This document shows, piece after piece, positions 35,715 through 43,214 of a DNA stretch of 64,000 nt. The translations under genes were made by a program, and so were the position numbers. The DNA comes from Shimia sp047124445 (GTDB lineage Bacteria > Pseudomonadota > Alphaproteobacteria > Rhodobacterales > Rhodobacteraceae). Under the pieces are notes generated by a model that saw only the letters and a list, made by a program, of their open reading frames with translations, searched no databases and had not been told where the DNA came from. The stretch lies in contig NZ_CP138921.1 in assembly GCF_047124445.1 (NCBI RefSeq), positions 3,038,001-3,102,000 on the forward strand. Direction: 5' to 3'. Numbering within the stretch: the first letter of the stretch is position 1; each line of letters begins with the position of its first letter.

Positions 35715-35970
35715 GCTCTTGATAGATCCAATCGACGAGAACCTTCCAAGGAACCAATTCATCTGGTCTCTCGCAAAACAGATCAGCAACCGTAACAATC
35801 TGGGTCTCCGCATCAATTTCCAAACCAATTACATTGCCGGTCCATGACGTCTCGCCTTTTTCAAAAAATTGCTTGGTCAAAAATCGCACCAACCAACCGG
35901 CGTTGTCTTCGCTGAATTCAATAAGCAGGTACTCTTTCGCTACCTTGGACAGCATAATGAGTTCTTTCAC
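35695..35970 (-). CDS. Small hypothetical protein paired with the Imm26-like gene
   Basis: A 91-residue acidic protein starting at GTG 35970, with AAAGGA 6 bases upstream (an ATG at 35955 is the alternative). It has an aromatic-rich pattern (AKEYLLIEFSEDNAGWLV, ETSWTGNVIGLEID, WKVLVDWIYQE) and no signal peptide or membrane helix. I do not recognise the family. It is coupled to the Imm26-like gene downstream and has lower GC than the surrounding genes, which suggests a transferred pair. Confidence 0.6.
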   Translation of the reverse strand: MKELIMLSKVAKEYLLIEFSEDNAGWLVRFLTKQFFEKGETSWTGNVIGLEIDAETQIVTVADLFCERPDELVPWKVLVDWIYQERGLTGH

Positions 35971-36054
35971 AAATTTTCCTTTACCAATAAACTGCTTACC
36001 GAGGCGGCGCGCAATTTGGCAACACCTCGGATTGAGTGAACGGGAGGCACCCTT

Positions 36055-36639
36055 TTGGCACGAGCATGGCAGCGTATGTTGTCCGGTCGCAGGCTGGACC
36101 TGCTGGACCCCACCCCCGTGGACATCGAAATCGAAGACATCGCCCACGGGTTGGCCTTTGTGGCGCGTTGGAACGGACAAACCCACGGTGATTTTGCCTA
36201 TTCCGTGGCCGAACATTCCCTGCTGGTCGAAGAGCTTTATGGCCGGATGTACAAATCCGCCACGCCCAAAACCCGGCTGACCGCGCTGCTGCATGACGCG
36301 CCGGAATATGTGATTGGCGACATGATCTCCCCGGTGAAAGCCGCGGTGGGTCCGGAATATGAAACGCTTGATGACCGGTTGATGGCCGCGATCCACATCC
36401 GCTTTGGCCTGCCTGCTGAAACGCCCAAGCGGCTCAAAGCACAGATCAAAAAGGCGGACAAAGTCTCCGCTTGGATGGAGGCCACGCAAATCGCCGGTTT
36501 TTCGGTACCCGAAGCCAACAAACTGTTTGGCATCCCGGACCCGAAAATCATCGACGGCCTGTCCATCCGCCTGCGCCCACCTGTGGAAGTCCGCACCGAT
36601 TACACCACCCGCGTTGAAACCCTTCTGGCCGCACTTTAG
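36055..36639 (+). CDS. HD-domain nucleotidase (YfbR-like)
   Basis: A 194-residue HD hydrolase: SVAEHSLLVEELY supplies a His, LLHDAPEYVIGDM the HD pair, and IKKADKVSAWMEAT the last Asp region, as in YfbR-type 5'-deoxynucleotidases. The start is TTG at 36055, chosen because GGGAGG (36042-36047) lies 7 bases upstream and the MARAWQRMLSGRRLDLLDP opening is usual for this family in Rhodobacterales; an ATG at 36076 would cut it. It probably removes phosphate from deoxynucleoside monophosphates. Confidence 0.88.
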   Translation: MARAWQRMLSGRRLDLLDPTPVDIEIEDIAHGLAFVARWNGQTHGDFAYSVAEHSLLVEELYGRMYKSATPKTRLTALLHDAPEYVIGDMISPVKAAVGPEYETLDDRLMAAIHIRFGLPAETPKRLKAQIKKADKVSAWMEATQIAGFSVPEANKLFGIPDPKIIDGLSIRLRPPVEVRTDYTTRVETLLAAL

Positions 36640-36669
36640 GCCTGTTTAGTCACTAATACCGAGTTATCC

Positions 36670-37161
36670 ATGTCCCAAATCACCATCCAAAAAGGCAGCC
36701 CCGTAGACCTGCGTCAAACCGCAGAGCTGCTCAACGAAATCATCGACATCGGCGGCACCACCGCCATGACCAATCCGATGTCGCGCGATGATCTGGAAGG
36801 CTGGTTGATGGCCAATCAGGACTGCAGCACATGGCATGTGGCTCTGACAGAAGGCGGCGACCTCCTTGGCTTCCAATGGATCGGCCCATGGGGGGATTTG
36901 CCGCCCGAAGCCTGTGGCATTGGCACATTTGTAAAAGCAGGCCGCACAGGTCTTGGCATTGGTTCCAAACTGTTTGAGGCCAGCGTAAAGGCCGCCCGCG
37001 CTTTGGGCTACACATGGATGGACGCTGAAATCCGCGCCGATAACGAAGGCGGTCTGGCCTACTACCAAAGCCGCGGCTTTGAAAACTACAAACGCAAAGA
37101 TGGCGTGGTTTTGGAGGACGGCACCAAGGTGTCAAAAATCCACAAGCGGTATGATCTCTGA
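36670..37161 (+). CDS. GNAT family N-acetyltransferase
   Basis: A 163-residue acetyltransferase of the GCN5 type: GFQWIGPWGDLPPEACGIGTFVKAGRTGLGIGSKLFEA contains the acetyl-CoA pyrophosphate loop (R/Q-x-x-G-x-G/A), followed by AEIRADNEGGLAYYQSRGF, the last strand-helix of the fold. The acceptor is unknown. It follows the HD gene by 30 bases and could be cotranscribed with it. It converges on the lipoprotein gene at 37186 with a 24-base gap. Confidence 0.92.
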   Translation: MSQITIQKGSPVDLRQTAELLNEIIDIGGTTAMTNPMSRDDLEGWLMANQDCSTWHVALTEGGDLLGFQWIGPWGDLPPEACGIGTFVKAGRTGLGIGSKLFEASVKAARALGYTWMDAEIRADNEGGLAYYQSRGFENYKRKDGVVLEDGTKVSKIHKRYDL

Positions 37162-37185
37162 AGACCCGTCCCCCAACGTGATCTG

Positions 37186-37536
37186 TTACCTGATGGTATA
37201 AACCGGTGAGGTGCTGCCATCTGTCCGGTTAAACACCACGGTGCCATCTCCTTTGAACTCCGGCACGCTACAGAACTCCCGGCCCACCAGCCGCTCCGGC
37301 GACGTAAACACACTACAGGCCTGCTTTGCGTTGGCCTTGTAGGTGCCAACAACCGGCTCCCCGCCAATCTCACCACCCATTGTGCCATCCGCATTTACCG
37401 TGAGGTATGACCCGTCTTTGGTCACCAGGTCCTTGCCAATCAAACTGTCCATCACGGTGCCCTCATCGCCGGATGTCGACATACAGCCGCCCAGGGCCAG
37501 CGCCAAAATTGCAGGTGTCGCAAGTGCTTTCATCAT
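37186..37536 (-). CDS. Small putative lipoprotein
   Basis: A 116-residue protein with a lipoprotein signal: hydrophobic segment then LGGC with the acylated Cys18. The mature domain (KDGSYLTVNADGTMGGEIGGEPVVGTYKA) has a small beta-sandwich look seen in many Rhodobacterales envelope proteins. Function unknown. It would be anchored to the inner or outer membrane facing the periplasm. Confidence 0.8.
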   Translation of the reverse strand: MMKALATPAILALALGGCMSTSGDEGTVMDSLIGKDLVTKDGSYLTVNADGTMGGEIGGEPVVGTYKANAKQACSVFTSPERLVGREFCSVPEFKGDGTVVFNRTDGSTSPVYTIR

Positions 37537-37635
37537 AATTCTATTCCACTTAATTCAATGTCACCCACCTCAATTGTGGGCGCGTAGAGTAGAGCACCAT
37601 ATTTCCACTTAAGCGAGATTTTTCTCTGCCGCAGT

Positions 37636-38091
37636 CTACATCGCCGGCAGCACATCCCGCCGCACCAAGGCCCGCAGGGCGAAGTTGCTCCGCATATTGC
37701 GCACGCCTTTCACCTTCATCAGCCGATGCTCCAGAAACGCATCAAACGCGTCCAGGTCCGCCGCCACAACGCGCAATAGGAAATCTCGTGAGCCGGTCAT
37801 GAGATAACACTCCATGACCTCCTCAAACCCGCGCACCGCCCGTTCAAACTCTTTGATCCGGTCCGCGCCTTGGGTTTCCAGCTCCACCGACACGAAGATC
37901 GTCACCGGAACCCCCATTTTCCGCGGGTCCACCCGCGCGCCATAGCCGGTGATCACCCCATCCGCCTGCAGCCGCTCCAACCGCCGCGCACAGGGCGTGG
38001 CCGACAACCCCACCTGCTCTGCCAGCTCCCCAATCTTCATGCGCCCGTCCAGTTGCAGCGCCCGCACGATTCTACGATCAATGGCATCCAT
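37636..38091 (-). CDS. Lrp/AsnC family transcriptional regulator
   Basis: A 151-residue regulator: N-terminal helix-turn-helix (DRRIVRALQLDGRMKIGELAEQVGLSATPCARRLERLQADGVI) and a C-terminal RAM/ACT ligand domain (FVSVELETQG, VMECYLMTGSRDFLLRVV). The ATG at 38091 is used, with GGAG 9 bases upstream, rather than a TTG at 38106. It diverges from the leucine dehydrogenase gene, so it probably controls that gene in response to branched-chain amino acids. Candidate sites lie between the two genes. Confidence 0.93.
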   Translation of the reverse strand: MDAIDRRIVRALQLDGRMKIGELAEQVGLSATPCARRLERLQADGVITGYGARVDPRKMGVPVTIFVSVELETQGADRIKEFERAVRGFEEVMECYLMTGSRDFLLRVVAADLDAFDAFLEHRLMKVKGVRNMRSNFALRALVRRDVLPAM

Positions 38092-38099
38092 AGGGAAAA

Positions 38100-38169
38100 T
38101 CTCCAAAAGTTAACCATATTCGGCGCATTATCTCCAAGATTCACCCGTCCGCATAGGTGCATTTGGAGA
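38100..38169. promoter_or_regulatory. Three phased TCTCCAA sites between the Lrp-type gene and leucine dehydrogenase
   Basis: TCTCCAAA at 38100-38107, TCTCCAAG at 38131-38138 and the reverse TTTGGAGA at 38162-38169 recur at exactly 31-base steps, about three helical turns. Lrp-type octamers wrap DNA through sites on one face. The first copy overlaps the ribosome site of the regulator gene, which would allow autoregulation. Confidence 0.5.
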
Positions 38170-38246
38170 AAACCTCTGTCGATCCTGTGTCAATTTGCCG
38201 CCACTTCGCGCCTGGGACACAGCGACAAGAACAAAGGAAACGTCCA

Positions 38247-39293
38247 ATGCAAATCACCCGCCTGGCCACCCCCACCCATGAAGCCGTTTTGCGCGTACAT
38301 GACGCCAGCATTGGCCTCACCGGTTTTATTGCGGTGCATTCGACCAAACTTGGCCCGGCCGCGGGTGGCCTACGGATGCGTCCTTACGACAGTGAAGACG
38401 CCGCATTGACCGACGCGCTGCGCCTGTCTGAGGGCATGACCTACAAAAACGCCGCCGCAGGCCTGCCCTTGGGTGGCGGCAAGGCTGTCATCATTGGCGA
38501 CGCTTCGGCCAAAACTTCCGCTCAACTGCTGACCTTCGCCCGCGCCATCAACACGCTCGAAGGTGACTACTGGACCGCCGAAGACATGGGCATGAGCCCT
38601 TCGGACATGGCGCTTCTGGCCACAGAAACCAAATATGTCGCCGGTCTGCCAGATGGCCCGTACGCCTCCGGCGATCCCTCGCCAATCACCGCGCGCGGCA
38701 TCTTTGAATCGATCAAAGTCACCGCCAAACACCGCTTTGGCACCAATGTCCTGACCGGCCGCACCGTCGCCGTGCAAGGTTTGGGTCACGTTGGTACCTA
38801 TCTTTGCGACTTCCTGCACAACGCCGGCGCTAAACTGATCCTGGCAGACATCGACGCCAAACGCGTCGCGGAGCTGGCCTCCAAGTATGACGCGCAGACC
38901 GCTGGCCCGGACGAGATCCTGACCGTGAAAGCAGACATCCTGGCCCCCTGTGCCATCGGCGCCATTCTGAACGCGGACAGCATTGCCAAGCTCAACGTCG
39001 CAGCCGTCTGTGGCGGCGCCAACAACCAGCTGGCCACTGCAGAGGATGGCGCCCGCCTGCACGCCCGCGGTATCCTCTATGCGCCGGATTTCGTCGCCAA
39101 CGCCGGCGGCATCATCAACGTCGCCACCGAAGTGCTCGCCATCGACAACCGGGCCGCGTATGTCGACGAAAAGCTGGCTGCCGTGGAAAACACGCTCGAC
39201 CGCATCTTCGCCCGCGCCAAGACCATGGATTGCAGCCCGGCGGATGTTGCTGTGGCCATCGTGGACGAGATGCTTGCAGACAAAGCCGCCTAA
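38247..39293 (+). CDS. Leucine dehydrogenase-type (Glu/Leu/Phe/Val) dehydrogenase
   Basis: A 348-residue amino-acid dehydrogenase. Conserved Lys67 (TYKNAAAGLPLGGGKA) and Lys79 lie in the catalytic cleft, followed by DMGMSPSDM, and the NAD-binding GLGHVGTYL in the second domain, then CGGANNQLA and APDFVANAGGIINVA. Length fits leucine rather than glutamate dehydrogenase (about 450). It deaminates branched-chain amino acids to 2-oxo acids. AAAGGA is about 8 bases before the ATG at 38247. It diverges from an Lrp-type regulator and is followed by a clear terminator. Confidence 0.92.
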   Translation: MQITRLATPTHEAVLRVHDASIGLTGFIAVHSTKLGPAAGGLRMRPYDSEDAALTDALRLSEGMTYKNAAAGLPLGGGKAVIIGDASAKTSAQLLTFARAINTLEGDYWTAEDMGMSPSDMALLATETKYVAGLPDGPYASGDPSPITARGIFESIKVTAKHRFGTNVLTGRTVAVQGLGHVGTYLCDFLHNAGAKLILADIDAKRVAELASKYDAQTAGPDEILTVKADILAPCAIGAILNADSIAKLNVAAVCGGANNQLATAEDGARLHARGILYAPDFVANAGGIINVATEVLAIDNRAAYVDEKLAAVENTLDRIFARAKTMDCSPADVAVAIVDEMLADKAA

Positions 39294-39359
39294 ACCATAA
39301 CCCCATGATAATCGTCCCCTCTCCTGGGTGGGACGTTCCGGTTCTTTTTGAACCCACTG

Positions 39360-39383
39360 CCCGGCCCCTGCGGCCGGGTTTTT
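39360..39383 (+). terminator. Terminator of the leucine dehydrogenase gene
   Basis: CCCGGCC and GGCCGGG form a perfect 7-base stem around CCTGC, followed by five Ts. A smaller CGTCCC/GGGACG stem lies just upstream. Confidence 0.85.
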
Positions 39384-39667
39384 CGTGGTTGGGCTGCCTC
39401 ATCCGCCGATGGATCACAAAAACGTGAAAATTCCTAAGGTTTTCTTACTCAAAAGATGCACGTGAAAAGTGCATTTCTCCACGCCGTTCAATCCGTTTTT
39501 GAAACAATCACTTAGCAAAACAAGCCGCTCAGATGCCTGTTTAGGGTGCACATCCCTCTCACCACAGACGCTTTGTCGACAATTCTCACTTTAAGACAGT
39601 GTTCAACTTCCCCTGCCTAGGACCACCACAGGCACTTTCAGATTCGATCCAAAATCTGGGGAAACAT
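39384..39667. promoter_or_regulatory. AT-richer promoter region of the chemoreceptor gene
   Basis: No gene. CGTGAAAA occurs twice (39423-39430 and 39461-39468), the second inside an ATGCAC/GTGCAT inverted repeat (39456-39474) that could be an operator. I cannot assign promoter boxes with confidence. Confidence 0.4.
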
Positions 39668-41749
39668 ATGTCACTAAAATCGCAAATACTCGCAATAATT
39701 CTCGCGCCGCTTCTGGCTCTGACAGTCGTCGGCGGCCTCAAAACGCAATCCGACTGGACCCGAAGCCAAAACGCCAACAAGGCGCAAATCATCTCCTCCG
39801 ACGCCACATCCCTATTGGGGGTCGTACACGCCCTTCAGGTAGAGCGCGGCCTCTCCGCAGGTTTCCTTTCCTCAAGCGAAGCCAAGACGCTCACCGACAC
39901 CCTCAAAGAGGCGCGCACAGCCACCGACACCGCCATTGCCGCAGTACCGGACACGGCAAAAGCACCACTCCTTGCAACGGAACCGCTCGCTTCTCTACGC
40001 CCCGGTGTCGCCAACAAATCCCTAAAGCTCAGCGCCATGGGCGCGGGCTATTCCGACATGATCGCGCAGATCCTCGAAGACGTCAGCAGCACGCTCCTGC
40101 ATCAGAACAGCGCCCAGCTTGAACAGATCAGCGCAGGCCTGGTGAACATGACCTACGCCAAGGAAATGGCCGGACAACAACGCGCCGCTGGGGCCGTAGG
40201 TTTTGCCCAAGGCTCTTTCCCGCCCCCAGTCTACCAATGGTTCGCAGAAACCGGCGCAGCAGAAACCCGGCTGCTGGACATCGCCGCCTTGTCGCTCAAA
40301 TACCATCTGCCGGACGTGGATCTGCGCGCTGGCCTTGCGCCCACAGGCTTGCCCGAAATCCGCACCGCCGTTCTCAAGGCCGGAGCAGGAGGTGAGGTGC
40401 CCAGCCTCACTGCCAAAGACTGGTTTGGGCGGGCAACAGACTGGATCACATCTCTTCGGGATCTCGAAATCAGGATCGCCGATCACATGAATGCGGTCGC
40501 AGTAGAGGAAGCCAACGCGGCTCAGGCCACTCTGCGGATCACTTTGGCGGTTGGCGCGCTGAGCACCCTGCTCAGCCTGTTGATTGGCTTCCGTCTGATC
40601 CGGGCGTTCACCACCCAATTCAAGCAACTTCAGGCCGACATGGACAAGCTGGCGCACAAACAATTTGATTTTGTCCCGGCCAACCTCAACGCCAAAAACG
40701 AAGTAGGACACCTGAACCAGTCTCTGGAACAAACCCGCATCGCGCTGGAACAAGCGGAGCAGCGCCTTCAGGCCAGCGAAGATGCACGCGTTAAGGACCG
40801 TGGCGCATTTGTTGCGCAACTGGATGAAGGTCTGGCGCGGTTGGCCAACGGTGATCTCGACTGCACCTTGGAGGAACCTTTCTCCGGGGAGTACGAAACC
40901 CTCCGGATCAGCTTCAATCAGTCTCTAACACGCCTGAGAACAACCATCTCAGAGGTTCTGGACGCCGCCAATAACATGACAATCGGCGCCGCCGAAATCA
41001 GCCAGGCCGCGGATCACCTGTCCAAACGCACTGAAAGTCAGGCAGCAACGCTGGAAGAAACAGCCGCCGCGCTCGAAGAACTGACCAACTCGGTGCAATC
41101 TTCCGCAAACGGGGCGCGCAGTGTGGAAACCACCATGTCACACGCCCGTTCTGAAGCCGAGGCCAGCGGGACCATTGTGCAAAATGCCGTGGATGCCATG
41201 GCGGAAATTGAAAAATCGTCTGAGAAGATTGCGCAGATCATCAGCGTGATTGACGACATCGCCTTCCAGACAAACCTGCTGGCCCTAAACGCCGGTGTCG
41301 AAGCCGCCCGCGCGGGTGAGCATGGCCGCGGTTTTGCTGTGGTTGCCCAGGAGGTCCGGCATCTGGCTTTGAACTCCGCGGATGCGGCCACAGAGATCAA
41401 ATCCCTGATCACCGACAGTTCCGCACATGTGCAGCATGGTGTGGGTCTTGTGGGCGACGCAGGTCACGCCCTCAACAGCATTGTGGATCGGGTGAACGAG
41501 ATTTCCCGCTTGGTCAGCGGCATCGCCTCCGGAACAGTGGAGCAAGCCACCGGCCTCAAAGAGATCAACACCAACGTGCATCAACTCGACGACGTGACCC
41601 AGAAGAACGCCGCCATGGTCGAGGAGTCCACCGCCGCCGGGCACCTGTTGCACACCGATGCCACCAAGCTCTCCAACCTGATGGGGCAGTTCAACACAGG
41701 CGATCACGCGATGGCGCCAGACGAGCTGGACATACGACAGGCGTCTTAG
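39668..41749 (+). CDS. Methyl-accepting chemotaxis protein with NIT sensor domain
   Basis: A 693-residue chemoreceptor. Transmembrane helix at about 6-24, a periplasmic NIT (nitrate/nitrite sensing) domain with the LQVERGLSAGFLSS motif, a second helix near 300-322, HAMP, a second HAMP-like segment (LARLANGDLD), then the signalling rod whose tip reads IAFQTNLLALNAGVEAARAGEHGRGFAVVAQEVRHLA. The C-terminus ends without a CheR/CheB docking pentapeptide. It would direct motility by nitrate, nitrite or a related ligand. No che genes are near. The ATG at 39668 is preferred over an upstream frame start at 39599 because the product then begins just before the first helix. Confidence 0.93.
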   Translation: MSLKSQILAIILAPLLALTVVGGLKTQSDWTRSQNANKAQIISSDATSLLGVVHALQVERGLSAGFLSSSEAKTLTDTLKEARTATDTAIAAVPDTAKAPLLATEPLASLRPGVANKSLKLSAMGAGYSDMIAQILEDVSSTLLHQNSAQLEQISAGLVNMTYAKEMAGQQRAAGAVGFAQGSFPPPVYQWFAETGAAETRLLDIAALSLKYHLPDVDLRAGLAPTGLPEIRTAVLKAGAGGEVPSLTAKDWFGRATDWITSLRDLEIRIADHMNAVAVEEANAAQATLRITLAVGALSTLLSLLIGFRLIRAFTTQFKQLQADMDKLAHKQFDFVPANLNAKNEVGHLNQSLEQTRIALEQAEQRLQASEDARVKDRGAFVAQLDEGLARLANGDLDCTLEEPFSGEYETLRISFNQSLTRLRTTISEVLDAANNMTIGAAEISQAADHLSKRTESQAATLEETAAALEELTNSVQSSANGARSVETTMSHARSEAEASGTIVQNAVDAMAEIEKSSEKIAQIISVIDDIAFQTNLLALNAGVEAARAGEHGRGFAVVAQEVRHLALNSADAATEIKSLITDSSAHVQHGVGLVGDAGHALNSIVDRVNEISRLVSGIASGTVEQATGLKEINTNVHQLDDVTQKNAAMVEESTAAGHLLHTDATKLSNLMGQFNTGDHAMAPDELDIRQAS

Positions 41750-41764
41750 GCCCCCAAAAGCATC

Positions 41765-41789
41765 AAACCCGGCCAATTGGGCCGGGTTT
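41765..41789. terminator. Bidirectional terminator between the chemoreceptor gene and regA
   Basis: AAACCCGGCC and GGCCGGGTTT form a perfect 10-base stem around AATTG. T-rich sequence follows on both strands, serving the two convergent genes. Confidence 0.8.
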
Positions 41790-41871
41790 GTTAACACTTG
41801 GCGCACCTCCGCAAAACAGTCGTGATACCGACACGATACCGACGTTGTTTTGGGCGCGCTTGGCTGCCGCC

Positions 41872-42426
41872 TTAACGCGGCGACCGCTTCGCCAAAATCC
41901 GCTGCAACGTCCGGCGGTGCATGTTCAGCCGACGCGCGGTTTCGCTCACGTTCCGATCGCACAATTCATAGACCCGCTGGATATGCTCCCAGCGCACACG
42001 GTCCGCACTCATCGGGTTCTCCGGCGGCGGTGGAAGCTCATCCGGCCCGCTCAGAAGCGCGTTCATCACATCCGTCGCATCCGCTGGTTTGCTGAGGTAA
42101 TCGGTCGCCCCAATCTTCACCGCAGCCACCGCCGTCGCAATCGCGCCGTAGCCTGTCAGCACGACAACCCGGCTGTCCGCCCGCTTCTCGCGAATGACCT
42201 CGACAACGTCCAATCCATTGCCGTCACCAAGGCGCAGATCCACCACGGCGTAGGCCGGTGGACGGGCTGTGGCAATCGCTTGCCCCGCCGCAACGGACCC
42301 GGCCGTCTCCACCTCAAAACCGCGTTTTTCCATGGCCTTAGCAAGACGGCGCAGAAACGGCTCGTCGTCATCTACCAACAGAAGTGATTTGTCCGGCCCG
42401 ATCTCCGACAGCGCGTTTTCCGTCAT
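41872..42426 (-). CDS. regA: Redox response regulator RegA/PrrA/ActR
   Basis: A 184-residue response regulator, exactly the usual RegA length. Receiver domain with acidic pair DDD near residues 19-21, phosphoacceptor Asp63 in VVDLRLGDGNG and the YLSKPAD Lys; a four-proline linker (PPPPEN); and a Fis-type helix-turn-helix (SETARRLNMHRRTLQRIL) identical in pattern to RegA proteins. It controls respiration, carbon and nitrogen fixation or photosynthesis genes according to redox state. The start at 42426 matches the MTENAL-type N-terminus. It follows senC on the same strand. Confidence 0.96.
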   Translation of the reverse strand: MTENALSEIGPDKSLLLVDDDEPFLRRLAKAMEKRGFEVETAGSVAAGQAIATARPPAYAVVDLRLGDGNGLDVVEVIREKRADSRVVVLTGYGAIATAVAAVKIGATDYLSKPADATDVMNALLSGPDELPPPPENPMSADRVRWEHIQRVYELCDRNVSETARRLNMHRRTLQRILAKRSPR

Positions 42427-42500
42427 GTGCCTGTTCCCCACTGCGTCTTTGAACAAGTATTAGCGCCCCTAGCCTATTGGGTCAAACAGACCATCGACTA

Positions 42501-43145
42501 CTACATATTGTCCACGAAGCAGGCGACGGTTTCAGCCATTTTTTCAGGGGTCACATCGCGGCGAAAGTACTCGACAAAGCCATGCTCAGGCAGCGTCAGG
42601 TAGGTAAAGGTCGAGTGGTCCACGAGGTAATACTCGTCATCGCCATCTTCCGGAGTCTGCTTCTTGTAGTAGGTGCGATAGGCCTGACTGGCTTTCTTCA
42701 CCTGCTCCAGAGACCCGGTCAGACCAATCATGCGCTCATGCACGTAACCGGAATAGTCTTTCATCACTTCCGGCGTGTCCCGCTCCGGATCGATGGTGAT
42801 AAACACCGGCGTCACGATTTTGCCATCTGCTTCAAGGATATCAACAGCTTCCGCGTTCCGCGTGTTGTCCAGCGGGCAGACATCCGGGCAGAACGTATAG
42901 CCAAAATAGACCAGCGACGGTTCGGTCAGAACGTCCTTATCGGTCACAGTTTCCCCGTTCCCGTTCACGAGCTCAAACGGCCCACCAATCGCGCTTGTGC
43001 CACCGGCAACCTGACCTTGACGGCATTGCGCAAACTGATCTCCGTCGCCATTGCCACGGCTCACGTACCACATACCAGCAAGTGCAAAGATCGCTACAAA
43101 CGCGGCCACAGCCGCCACCATCCGAACCATCTCAAACCTCATCAA
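42501..43145 (-). CDS. senC: SCO1/SenC family copper chaperone
   Basis: A 214-residue membrane-anchored protein (helix at about 8-27) with a thioredoxin-like periplasmic domain. The copper ligands are visible: Cys86 and Cys90 in TFCPDVCPLD and His177 in VDHSTFTYL. It delivers copper to cytochrome c oxidase and, as PrrC/SenC, modulates the RegB/RegA system. It lies between regA and the divergent regB, the standard order. Confidence 0.95.
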   Translation of the reverse strand: MMRFEMVRMVAAVAAFVAIFALAGMWYVSRGNGDGDQFAQCRQGQVAGGTSAIGGPFELVNGNGETVTDKDVLTEPSLVYFGYTFCPDVCPLDNTRNAEAVDILEADGKIVTPVFITIDPERDTPEVMKDYSGYVHERMIGLTGSLEQVKKASQAYRTYYKKQTPEDGDDEYYLVDHSTFTYLTLPEHGFVEYFRRDVTPEKMAETVACFVDNM

Positions 43146-43214
43146 GTTTAGTTGCGGGAATTAGCGTTGAGACCTATCAAGGTTGCGCAAAGACACAAGC
43201 GGAAAGGCCCCAAA

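Noticed and set aside
35715..35828. N-terminal extension of the Imm26-like frame
   Set aside because: It lies in another frame of the better-supported 91-residue gene with its own ribosome site.
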